Below the pieces are notes generated by a model. The model saw only the letters and a program-made list of their open reading frames with translations, was not told the origin of the DNA and ran no database searches. Of a stretch of DNA of 23,529 nucleotides, positions 1 to 7,111 are shown piece after piece. Position numbers and translations under genes: made by a program. The first letter of the stretch is position 1. Each line of letters opens with the position of its first letter. Location of the stretch: NCBI GenBank assembly GCA_020026285.1, contig JAHHQS010000049.1, positions 1 through 23,529 of the forward strand. The letters are read 5' to 3'. Source of the stretch: Parabacteroides sp. (GTDB lineage: Bacteria > Bacteroidota > Bacteroidia > Bacteroidales > Tannerellaceae).

Positions 1-313
1 TGTTAACTTCACGACATGTTTTCATGTATGTTGCTGTTCATGTATTTAGCCTGATTTAATCGGTAACTTTAAGAGTATTCAATTGTTTCATAATGAAAAA
101 TATTCAGCCAAAAGGTATTATTTGTTCGGATTTTATTTGTACTTTAGCCATGTCTGATGAAGATTTATGAACTTTTATATGCAACACTAAGTTAAGTGAA
201 TCTTCAGACATAATAAAGCACAGGGTAATATATGTATTATAACTCAGTGATTTAAATTATTTCTGGTAAAAACTGTTGTGGATTTAAGGTCGAATTAAAG
301 GGACGAAAGGGTA
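1..313. other. Intergenic region upstream of the sigma factor gene
   Basis: No gene is supported in these AT-rich 313 bases. The clearest structure is an imperfect inverted repeat at 150-165 and 199-211, listed separately. A TAACTTTA at 64-71 is one base off the Bacteroidota -7 box TAnnTTTG but lacks a well-spaced TTTG upstream, so I do not call it a promoter. The promoter of the sigma gene is presumably here but cannot be placed. Confidence 0.5.
150..211. repeat. Imperfect inverted repeat upstream of the sigma factor gene
   Basis: The left arm at 150-165 (ATGTCTGATGAAGATT) matches the reverse complement of the right arm at 199-211 (AATCTTCAGACAT) over 13 bases, with a three-base bulge in the left arm. 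The loop is 33 nt. No T-run follows, so it does not look like an intrinsic terminator. It could be the 3' end of an upstream transcript, an RNA leader structure or an operator; the sequence does not decide. Confidence 0.45.
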
Positions 314-862
314 GTGGATAAATTTAGTTTCAGTCAGCTCTATACGCAGTATTACAAACGTTCCTTTATGTTTGTAAAATCTTATGTGCGTGATGAAATG
401 ATTGCAGAGGATATTGCATCAGAGGCATTGATTCAATTGTGGGAAAGCATGAAGGTAGAAGAAGTAAAGAATCCGTTAGCCTTATTAACAACTATTCTGA
501 AAAACAAATCTCTGAATTATTTGAAGCATCAGGCTATAGAATGGGAGGCAAAGGAGAATATTTCTGCTAAACAAATGCGAGATATGGATTATCGTATGTC
601 CTCGTTGGATGCTTGTGATCCGAATGAAATGTTTTCATCGGAAATAACGCATATATTGAAGGAAACTTTGGCTTCAATGCCAGAGCAGACTCGTCGTGTG
701 TTCATCATGAGTCGCTATCAGCAATTACCTGTAAAGGAGATTGCTGACAAATTGAATATTACACCTAAAACAGTAGAATATCATATAACCAAATCTTTAA
801 AAGTACTGCGTATTGCTTTAAAAGATTACCTGCCATTTTTCTATTTCATGTTTATGAATTGA
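314..862 (+). CDS. ECF-type RNA polymerase sigma-70 factor
   Basis: A 182-residue ECF sigma factor, about the usual length for the group. Region 2 spans roughly residues 5-72 (acidic stretch RDEMIAEDIASEAL, then the LWES and KNKSLNYLK segments that contact core enzyme and the -10 element). Region 4 spans about 112-166 with the helix-turn-helix VKEIADKLNITPKTVEYHI for -35 recognition. The start is GTG at 314; the next ATG (369) would cut into region 2, so GTG is preferred. The type usually pairs with a FecR-like membrane anti-sigma factor and a TonB-dependent receptor carrying an STN domain; both are downstream at 2818 and 7111. The likely role is induction of this PUL when the receptor binds its glycan. 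The unusual point is that the anti-sigma gene is not adjacent: a DUF1080 gene lies between. The family call is secure; the regulon is inferred from context. Confidence 0.93.
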   Translation: MDKFSFSQLYTQYYKRSFMFVKSYVRDEMIAEDIASEALIQLWESMKVEEVKNPLALLTTILKNKSLNYLKHQAIEWEAKENISAKQMRDMDYRMSSLDACDPNEMFSSEITHILKETLASMPEQTRRVFIMSRYQQLPVKEIADKLNITPKTVEYHITKSLKVLRIALKDYLPFFYFMFMN

Positions 863-1277
863 GATTTTTTGTTGATTCCCTGGTTGTTACGTAAAATAAA
901 TTAACGTTGAGGTTGTCTGTTGACAGATAATGAATACGATTGAGTAATAATCTCTTTTTGATAAAAGATCAAAAAAATCAAGATTGAAATGTTATATCGT
1001 AGAAATATGATTCTTATATTTGTTATTCGTAATTGAAAGCTTTTGTTTTTAGATTAAAAGACTATTCGATTTAATATTCATGAGACTGCAGAATTAAATT
1101 GAATTTTGGATGGTTATTGTGGAAATGGTGAATGTAGAGTAAAAGATTGATAAGAATATATATACTGTGTTAGGGGTATTTTATTTTTGTTCGTCATATT
1201 AAATGTAAGGAGAATAATTGTTGTTTTTGCTTATAAATCGATATGAGAAAATCTTAAATATATAATTATAGTATATC
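863..1277. other. Long intergenic region between sigma factor and DUF1080 gene
   Basis: These 415 very AT-rich bases hold no supportable gene. Two exact matches to the Bacteroidota -7 box TAnnTTTG occur on the plus strand, TATATTTG at 1015-1022 and TATTTTTG at 1182-1189, but neither has a TTTG at about 20 bases upstream, and such matches arise easily in this composition. A short hairpin pairs TTTTTGAT (955-962) with ATCAAAAA (968-975). The length suggests that the DUF1080 gene has its own promoter and is not simply cotranscribed with the sigma gene. Confidence 0.4.
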
Positions 1278-2645
1278 ATGAAAAATTATTTTAAAGTAGC
1301 ATTGCTTTCGTTAAGTGTGCTTTGCTCTTGTCAGTCAGATGGATGGCAGGATTTATTCAATGGCAAAGATTTGTCAGGATTCAAACAATTAAATGGAAAA
1401 GCCCCATATCATGTTGAAGACGGTTGTTTGGTTGGAACCACAAAAGCAGGAGAACCTAATAGTTTCTTAAGTACCGAACAGCTTTATGGCGATTTTATTC
1501 TGGAATTTGAAGTATTATGTGATCCATCTATGAATTCAGGTGTTCAGTTTAGAAGTGAAAGCTTGCCTGAATATAATAACGGACGAGTTCATGGTTATCA
1601 ATGTGAAATAGACCCGTCTGATCGTGCTTGGAGTGGTGGTATTTATGATGAAGCCCGCCGTGGCTGGTTGGTTCCATTGACTAATAATCCTGAAGGAAGA
1701 GCAGCTTATAAGAAAACAGGATGGAATAAATATCGTATCGAAGCTGTAGGTAACAATATGCGTATTTGGTTGAATGGTGTTAATACTGCAAATTTGTATG
1801 ATGATATGACTCCTAAAGGTTTTATTGCTTTTCAGGTTCATGGAATTGGTAATAATAAAGATAAAGAAGGTAAGGAAATTCGTTGGCGTAATATCCGAAT
1901 AAAAACAGACGATTTGCAGGCTTCTCTTATGCAGGGAAAATTAGCTCCGGTTGTTAATAAAATACCAAATACATTAACCGAAGAAGAAAAAGCTGATGGC
2001 TGGCAATTACTTTTTGATGGAAAGTCAATGGATGCTGCCTGGAGAAGTGTGAAGGCTGATACATTCCCGAAACACGGTTGGACTATTGCTGATGGCGCTT
2101 TAACCTTATTGAATAAAAAAGGCGAACGTCATGGTGGAGATATTGTTACACGTAAAGAATACTCCGCTTTTGAATTGGCCTTTGAATTTAAGATTACAGA
2201 AGGTGCAAATGGCGGTGTTAAATATTTTGTTCAGGAAAGTAAAAAAGGAAATTGGGCATGGGGTTTGGAATTTCAAGTCTTAGATGATAAGAAACATCCG
2301 GATGCTAATTGCTACACAACTTTCCCTGGAAGTCGTACTGTTGCTAGTTTGTATGATATTATTCCTGCAACTAACAAACGTTTCAACGGACCAGGCCGAT
2401 GGAATCAAGGTGTTATTAAAGTTTTCCCAAACAATCATATTGAACATTGGTTGAATGGATTTAAGGTCGTTGAATATGATCGTAAAACGGATGCTTTCCG
2501 TGAAAAGTTGAAAGGTAGTAAATACATGGGTAAAGGCTATCAGGAAAATGGTCCGTTCTGTGAGGAAGATCAAGGACGTATTTTGATTCAGGATCATGGT
2601 GATGTCGTTTCTTATAGAAGCATTAAGATTAAAGAATTGAAGTGA
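1278..2645 (+). CDS. Lipoprotein with two DUF1080 (3-keto-disaccharide hydrolase) domains
   Basis: A 455-residue lipoprotein: a hydrophobic signal segment ends in a lipobox with the acylated cysteine at about residue 18 (LCSC). Two homologous DUF1080 domains follow, roughly 22-210 and 240-453. The repeat shows in paired motifs: DGWQDLFNGKDL and DGWQLLFDGKSM at the domain starts, SGVQFRS and GGVKYFV, RIWLNGV and EHWLNGF, WRNIRIK and YRSIKIK at the ends. DUF1080 (PF06439) is a jelly-roll fold; members cleave glycosidic linkages of 3-keto sugars by elimination-type chemistry after a dehydrogenase oxidises C3. Single-domain versions are common, so the tandem form is less usual. No Gfo/Idh/MocA-type sugar 3-dehydrogenase is encoded in the window. 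One domain may be catalytic and the other binding; I cannot tell which. The terminator at 2670 isolates the gene from FecR. Family call strong, reaction inferred. Confidence 0.88.
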   Translation: MKNYFKVALLSLSVLCSCQSDGWQDLFNGKDLSGFKQLNGKAPYHVEDGCLVGTTKAGEPNSFLSTEQLYGDFILEFEVLCDPSMNSGVQFRSESLPEYNNGRVHGYQCEIDPSDRAWSGGIYDEARRGWLVPLTNNPEGRAAYKKTGWNKYRIEAVGNNMRIWLNGVNTANLYDDMTPKGFIAFQVHGIGNNKDKEGKEIRWRNIRIKTDDLQASLMQGKLAPVVNKIPNTLTEEEKADGWQLLFDGKSMDAAWRSVKADTFPKHGWTIADGALTLLNKKGERHGGDIVTRKEYSAFELAFEFKITEGANGGVKYFVQESKKGNWAWGLEFQVLDDKKHPDANCYTTFPGSRTVASLYDIIPATNKRFNGPGRWNQGVIKVFPNNHIEHWLNGFKVVEYDRKTDAFREKLKGSKYMGKGYQENGPFCEEDQGRILIQDHGDVVSYRSIKIKELK

Positions 2646-2669
2646 TATGTCTTATAGATAAGATTTTAT

Positions 2670-2718
2670 AAAAAAGTTCCCGATTATTCCACATAGGAAA
2701 ATTGGGAACTTTTTTATT
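2670..2718 (+). terminator. Intrinsic terminator after the DUF1080 gene
   Basis: AAAAAAGTTCCC (2670-2681) pairs perfectly with GGGAACTTTTTT (2704-2715) around a 22-nt loop, and the T-run continues to 2718. A-runs and T-runs flank both sides, so it could also act on the minus strand. It lies 25 bases after the DUF1080 stop and separates that gene from FecR. Confidence 0.82.
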
Positions 2719-2817
2719 TGAAGAGCAGTATTAGTCTTTTTTTGTGAAAAAAGGTAGTTTTTTATTAGGGATTTTATATCTTGGATTGTCTTAAAAATAG
2801 TAGTTGAAATAGATTAT

Positions 2818-3783
2818 ATGGATAAGGAATTATTACAACGATATATAGAAGGATCTGTTACAAATGAGGAAGCCGAAAGAGTAGTGGATTGGTTGGATGA
2901 GGATGAGGAAAATGTCAAAGAATTTATGGCTTTACATAAAGTTTTTGATATTTCAGTAATGAATCAGTCTGTATTGCAGGAAACTCCAAAACGAAATATC
3001 AGAATACAGATGTATCCTGTTTTAAAGGAAGTATTGAAAGTGGCTGCTGTTGTTTTATTCGTTTTAGGATTTCAACAGTTAATCTCTGATAAGGACGATC
3101 AAAAAACAGAAGTTGCTGTAGTTAATAGTGCGGTTGAACCAGTCATTGCTTATCAGACCTTATATGTCCCTGCTGGACAGCGTGCGGAATTTATATTGCC
3201 AGATAGTACAAGAGTTTGGTTAAATTCAAAATCAGAATTAAAATATCCAACGACGTTTAGTGAAGAAAGTCGTTATGTAGAGTTGGTGGGTGAAGCGTTT
3301 TTTAGTGTAAAGAAAAATCCGGAAAGTCCTTTTGTCGTAACAACTCCAAATGTAAATGTTCAGGTATATGGAACAGAATTTAATGTTTCTTCTTATAAAG
3401 GAAATTCTGATTATGAAGTAGCTTTATTGGAGGGAAATGTCTGGTTACAAGGTCAAAAACTGGCTTATAAAATGAAACCGGGAGAAATGGTTAGTAAAGT
3501 GAATGGTGAATTTATAACCAAGAAAATACCAGACATGGATTATTTTAAGTGGAAAGATGGAATAATTAGTTTTTATAAGGAACCTATAGCCAAAATCATG
3601 GATAGACTATCTCTTTATTTCGATGTAGATATTCAGTATTCAAATCAGAACTTTTTACAGAATCAGTATACGGGGAAATTTCGTGTGAAAGATGGCGTGG
3701 AACAAGTTTTAAAGGTTCTACAATTGGAACATCATTTTTATTATAAATTGGATAGCGATAGGAATGTTATAAAAATTCATTAA
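2818..3783 (+). CDS. FecR-family anti-sigma factor with DUF4974 domain
   Basis: A 321-residue single-pass inner-membrane regulator. The cytoplasmic N-terminus (about 1-65, acidic, starting MDKELLQRYIEG) should bind the sigma factor. One transmembrane helix follows at about 70-89 (VLKVAAVVLFVLGF). The periplasmic FecR domain runs about 116-210 with the typical LPDSTRVWLNSKSEL, GEAFFSVKKNPESPF and VYGTEFNV segments. The C-terminal DUF4974 domain (about 253-319) resembles STN/secretin domains and probably contacts the STN domain of SusC. In known Bacteroides systems this protein holds the ECF sigma factor inactive until the receptor signals. The partner is most likely the sigma factor at 314, although a DUF1080 gene and a terminator separate them. 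No Shine-Dalgarno is visible, as usual for the phylum. All expected parts are present, with no truncation. Confidence 0.93.
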   Translation: MDKELLQRYIEGSVTNEEAERVVDWLDEDEENVKEFMALHKVFDISVMNQSVLQETPKRNIRIQMYPVLKEVLKVAAVVLFVLGFQQLISDKDDQKTEVAVVNSAVEPVIAYQTLYVPAGQRAEFILPDSTRVWLNSKSELKYPTTFSEESRYVELVGEAFFSVKKNPESPFVVTTPNVNVQVYGTEFNVSSYKGNSDYEVALLEGNVWLQGQKLAYKMKPGEMVSKVNGEFITKKIPDMDYFKWKDGIISFYKEPIAKIMDRLSLYFDVDIQYSNQNFLQNQYTGKFRVKDGVEQVLKVLQLEHHFYYKLDSDRNVIKIH

Positions 3784-3813
3784 TATTCTTATTACGAATA
3801 TCATATCCCAGAT

Positions 3814-3858
3814 CTGTCTATTTGTAATTTATCTATTCCTAAGATAGATAATAGACAG
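3814..3858. repeat. Two-part inverted repeat downstream of FecR
   Basis: The inner stem TTATCTAT (3829-3836) pairs with ATAGATAA (3844-3851) around a 7-nt loop. The outer stem CTGTCTA (3814-3820) pairs with TAGACAG (3852-3858); an 8-nt bulge sits on the 5' side. No T-run follows, so it is a weak terminator candidate. It may protect the 3' end of the fecR transcript or be part of the leader of the next gene. Confidence 0.4.
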
Positions 3859-4049
3859 CTATTGCCTGAAAGTCAATTAATCTTCATTCATTATTAATAA
3901 TCATGAAAAATATTATTTAATTATAGCATTGGATTAATTGCAAAAAGATAGTAAGACTTATTCATTGTTTGAGGTCATTTTTTGCTTGTTGAGCGAGAAA
4001 TGAGAAAAATCGAATCTTTTTTTATTATTAATCTCATATAATTATCAAG

Positions 4050-6743
4050 ATGAATGTCAGAAATGTTATTACTCTTCTTGTTGTTGTATTGAATTGTTAT
4101 TGTATTAATGCTCAAAATGATTATGGCGTTGATGAAGCAAATAACAAATTTCATCTTAAACAGGGAGTTCTAGGTGGTCACGAGAATTATAATTATCTAT
4201 CTTTACAAGACCATCCTGATGTGAGTGGTGTCCCTTTAGGTGGAATAGGCGTTGGATATGTTAATTTATCTCCGAGTGGAGCTTTTACGCGTATTGGAAT
4301 TAATAATATCCACGTGCCTATAAAACGATCTGATTTGTCTTTTTTCTCTTTGTGGACAAAGTCAGAGGGAAAAACACAAGCTGTTCGTTTGTTAAACGAT
4401 TCTTCTGTAAAATATGGAATGCAGGGAATAAAACATACTCAGTATAGAGGCTTGTTCCCAACAATGGAACTTCAATTTCAAAATAATAATCTGGATGTTG
4501 TTCCTGCTATTAGAGCATATTCTGGATTGATACCCCACAATATTAAAGATTCTTCCCTCCCATTAGTCTGGTTTGAAGTGGATTTATATTCAGAAAAGGA
4601 CGCAGAGGCTTCAATTGCTTTTTCATGGGAAGATTTTATTGGTTTATTTAAAGATGTTGAAGATATTTCTAAAATTGATAATGGGCAATTATTGAGTGAT
4701 GGCAGAGCAGATCTAGTCAATGGAGAAGTGTGGCCTTATCATCAAAAGGAAGGAACAAGAACCAAATTTTATCAAAAAAACAATCTTCAGGGAGTTATTC
4801 AATATGCAACGGATAGTATTTGCCCTAAAAAACTGACTTTGCAGAATTATGTAAATAATGTATTCCTGGGTGTCGTAGGAGAAAAGGATGTTACTTATTT
4901 GCCTTCTTATAATTCTGATTCATCTGAAGACTGGAACTCTTTTGTATCCAATGGCTCTTTTAGTTCAGATGAAAATGTTGATGGAAAGTTAAGTCCGGAA
5001 GGAGGTGAATCTTCTGCATCAGCTTTAGCTGTAAAGGTAAATCTTCAGGCAGGTAAAAAGAAAACAGTCCGTTTTGTATTATCATGGTTCGCTCCTGAAT
5101 TGCATATTGATCCAGCTAAAATGCCTATAGGTAGTTATTGGCCTTGTGGTGCTGATTATAATAAATACTATCATAATTATTTCAAATCTATTGATGAATT
5201 GCTTCAGTATGGAATGAATCATAGAGATCGAATACTGAAAGATACTCAAGAATGGCATAAACCTGTATTGAATAGCACTTTGCCAGACTGGTACAAGTTT
5301 AAACTGATCAATAGTGGTTATGTTATTTATACCAATATGGTATTGGCTAAAGGTGGAGAAGTTATGGTGAATGAAGGAGCTATGGGAGGTTTTGCTGGGA
5401 CTATGGACCAGCGTTTGAGTTCTCATCCTTTCTATCAGAAGTTCTTTACCCAACTTGATCGTTCTGAAATGAATATTTTTGCAGGATCTATAGCACCTGA
5501 TGGTTATATACTTCATTTTATAGGACATTATTATGTCGGATTTGGTAGTTATGATGGAAAAGTTCCAACAGAAAGAGGCTGGATGGTTGATAATAGTTCT
5601 GGTTGGATTATACAATTGTTGAAAGATTATGAACAAACAGGAGATTTGGAGTACTTAAAGAAAAATTCAGACAAGGTTAAAAGAGCCATGAAATTCTTGT
5701 ATAGCAGAATGCCTGAAGATTGTTCTATTCCTGTTGGTCCAACAACTTATGATGATTTTACTCATCCGCCTTTGTATTCTTATTATGCTGGTGTCTGGTT
5801 AGCTACATTGAAAGCTTATGAAGCAATGGGAGTGGCTTTGAAAGATCAAAGTATTATTGATGAGGCAAGAAAACAATTTGAAATATCTCAGAAAGAAGCT
5901 TTGAAGAAATTATGGAATGGTCGTTTCTTTGCTTATGGATCAGAGGTTGATGGCTCAAAACGTCTGGATAATGTCTTGTTTACAGGTCAGCTGGCTGGTC
6001 AGTTTCTGAGTAGATATTGTGGTTGGGGGGATGTTTATCCAATGGATATCGTAAAATCTTCTATTGTCTCTCAGTTTAAAATTTCATTATCAAAATCTGT
6101 TGATTATTATGCAAATAAAGTTTGGGATATGACTTTGAACAGAGGTATTGATAATAAAGGATCTCAGTGCTGGCCTTTTTATTTGGAAAGCTATACAGCT
6201 ATGGCTGGTATGCAAGCCGGTTTTTATGCTGATGGAATGGATATCATGAGACATATTCAGTTGGTTCATTTGCGTAATGGATGGACATGGACTCAGAATT
6301 TATGGAATCCAAGTGATATTACCTATATGACAGCCCCTGTAACTTGGTTCTCTACAGATGTATTGGCAGGATCTGGTCTTAATCTTCCTGGAAAGGAATT
6401 AAGATTGGCTCCTGTAGTAAGTGGAGAAGAGGAAGTTCGACTGCCTGTCTATTTTCCTGATTTTTGGGGAGAGGTTTATGCTAATCCAAAAACTCATCAA
6501 TTAACTTTTACTGTAACCAAGCAGTTGAATGATAAAAATCTTTCTATAAACCGTATTATTTCGGAACCTATGGGTAGACCTTCAGCCGAAAGAAAGGTGA
6601 TAGATATTAAAGATTTTAAATTGAAGGAAGGTAATCATATTGATTTAAGTCGATATTGGGATCAGATTGTGAATTGTGAATTAGAATCACCTGTATTACC
6701 TCAAGCGGATCAATGTGAATTTCGTCATGTTGCTTTGCCTTAA
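4050..6743 (+). CDS. Secreted GH116/DUF608-like glycoside hydrolase
   Basis: An 897-residue protein with a cleavable signal peptide (cleavage likely near residue 21, CINA/QN). The N-terminal half matches the Glyco_hydr_116N (GBA2 N-terminal) type: GVPLGGIGVGYVNLSPSGAF at about 60-79, then a beta-rich domain to about 350. The second half (about 400-790) resembles the (alpha/alpha)6 DUF608 domain: TTYDDF at 565-570 followed by SYYAGVWLATLKA corresponds to the acid/base aspartate segment of GBA2, and GQLAGQFLSRYCG at about 646-658 also aligns. Known GH116 enzymes are retaining beta-glucosidases, beta-xylosidases or glucosylceramidases. By eye, the position of the catalytic nucleophile falls at Met445 in the segment EGAMGGFAGTMD; Glu442 is the only nearby glutamate. 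It may therefore be a diverged enzyme with another mechanism or substrate. The gene has its own strong terminator and precedes susC, so it belongs to the PUL but probably forms a separate transcript. Confidence 0.75.
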   Translation: MNVRNVITLLVVVLNCYCINAQNDYGVDEANNKFHLKQGVLGGHENYNYLSLQDHPDVSGVPLGGIGVGYVNLSPSGAFTRIGINNIHVPIKRSDLSFFSLWTKSEGKTQAVRLLNDSSVKYGMQGIKHTQYRGLFPTMELQFQNNNLDVVPAIRAYSGLIPHNIKDSSLPLVWFEVDLYSEKDAEASIAFSWEDFIGLFKDVEDISKIDNGQLLSDGRADLVNGEVWPYHQKEGTRTKFYQKNNLQGVIQYATDSICPKKLTLQNYVNNVFLGVVGEKDVTYLPSYNSDSSEDWNSFVSNGSFSSDENVDGKLSPEGGESSASALAVKVNLQAGKKKTVRFVLSWFAPELHIDPAKMPIGSYWPCGADYNKYYHNYFKSIDELLQYGMNHRDRILKDTQEWHKPVLNSTLPDWYKFKLINSGYVIYTNMVLAKGGEVMVNEGAMGGFAGTMDQRLSSHPFYQKFFTQLDRSEMNIFAGSIAPDGYILHFIGHYYVGFGSYDGKVPTERGWMVDNSSGWIIQLLKDYEQTGDLEYLKKNSDKVKRAMKFLYSRMPEDCSIPVGPTTYDDFTHPPLYSYYAGVWLATLKAYEAMGVALKDQSIIDEARKQFEISQKEALKKLWNGRFFAYGSEVDGSKRLDNVLFTGQLAGQFLSRYCGWGDVYPMDIVKSSIVSQFKISLSKSVDYYANKVWDMTLNRGIDNKGSQCWPFYLESYTAMAGMQAGFYADGMDIMRHIQLVHLRNGWTWTQNLWNPSDITYMTAPVTWFSTDVLAGSGLNLPGKELRLAPVVSGEEEVRLPVYFPDFWGEVYANPKTHQLTFTVTKQLNDKNLSINRIISEPMGRPSAERKVIDIKDFKLKEGNHIDLSRYWDQIVNCELESPVLPQADQCEFRHVALP

Positions 6744-6778
6744 ATATGAAATTTCGATAAGGTTAAAAAGGGAACAAG

Positions 6779-6812
6779 AAATAACGGGTTGTCAAAACCC
6801 GTTATTTTTTTG
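6779..6812 (+). terminator. Intrinsic terminator of the GH116-like gene
   Basis: AAATAACGGGTT (6779-6790) and AACCCGTTATTT (6796-6807) form a perfect 12-bp stem with a 5-nt loop. The T-run continues to about 6811. It sits 36 bases after the stop at 6743 and ends that transcript before the susC leader. Confidence 0.88.
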
Positions 6813-7010
6813 TTTTTTAACAGTGTAAAAACATGAGTTTACGAAATAAAACGAAAATATTACAAAAAATAACAATTTTAGCATTAGGGGTTTTTGTTTT
6901 TCAATTGTCATACACTCGTGAAAGCCGGAAAAACCCAGTATGTTTTGGCTTTATGTAAAAACATATAAAAAGAGAATAGCTTATGAGGAAGGTTTAGTGA
7001 AAGAGAACAC

Positions 7011-7097
7011 AAAAACCGGATTATGCTGCAACATAACCCGGTCAAAAAAAATGTCAGTATTCTGATGAATGTTAAAATTTTAAATACCAACAATTAA
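7011..7097 (-). ncRNA. Candidate cis-antisense sRNA over the susC leader (DonS-like)
   Basis: This is a predicted RNA of about 87 nt, read leftward. A TAACTTTG box lies on the minus strand at 7111-7104, so transcription would start near 7097. It would end at a hairpin: positions 7015-7025 pair with 7032-7042 around a 6-nt loop, followed on the minus strand by a T-run at 7014-7011. The pair 7020/7037 is a G-U wobble in minus-strand RNA but an A-C mismatch in plus-strand RNA, so the structure favours the minus strand. The RNA would be complementary to the 5' leader of susC. Small RNAs of this size and position (DonS and relatives) are known to repress sigma/anti-sigma PULs in Bacteroides, and this locus has that regulator pair. 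The weak point is the -33 element: TTTG occurs 24 bases upstream, longer than usual. No expression data are available. Confidence 0.5.
7015..7042 (-). terminator. Predicted terminator of the antisense sRNA
   Basis: Read on the minus strand, an 11-bp stem with one G-U pair and a 6-nt loop is followed by UUUU. On the plus strand the same bases carry an A-C mismatch and are followed by TCAAAAAAAA, which would not terminate. Confidence 0.55.
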
Positions 7098-7103
7098 TTT
7101 CAA

Positions 7104-7111
7104 CAAAGTTA
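7104..7111 (-). promoter_or_regulatory. Minus-strand -7 box (TAACTTTG) over the susC start codon
   Basis: An exact match to the Bacteroidota -7 consensus TAnnTTTG on the minus strand. Its first base lies opposite the A of the susC ATG. Upstream on that strand, TTTG is at 7139-7136 (24-base spacing) and CTTG at about 7131-7128 (16-base spacing); neither has the usual spacing of about 20. It is the only exact match on the minus strand that I found in 7046-7300. Confidence 0.42.

Larger units (their letters stand above)
6744..7110. other. Intergenic region and susC leader
   Basis: This 367-base gap holds the terminator of the GH116-like gene (6779-6812), the presumed sigma-controlled promoter of susC (not recognisable to me), a leader hairpin pairing AAAGCC (6921-6926) with GGCTTT (6947-6952) and extended inside by a short A/T stem, and the candidate antisense RNA listed separately. 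No protein gene is supported. Confidence 0.5.

Noticed and set aside
1015..1189. Two TAnnTTTG boxes in the long gap before the DUF1080 gene as promoters
   Set aside because: Neither has a -33 TTTG at a suitable distance and the AT-rich background makes such matches common; noted only in the region entry.
1243..1269. Shared words upstream of the DUF1080 gene (ATGAGAAAATC, then TATAATTAT) and of the GH116-like gene (4000-4011 and 4037-4045), considered as a common sigma-factor promoter
   Set aside because: The spacing between the two words differs (18 versus 37 bases), they are absent before susC, and such AT-rich words recur by chance.
5082..5636. Long open frame on the minus strand inside the GH116-like gene
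   Set aside because: It lies wholly antisense to a well-supported gene and shows no domain or signal; it mirrors the codon bias of the plus-strand gene.
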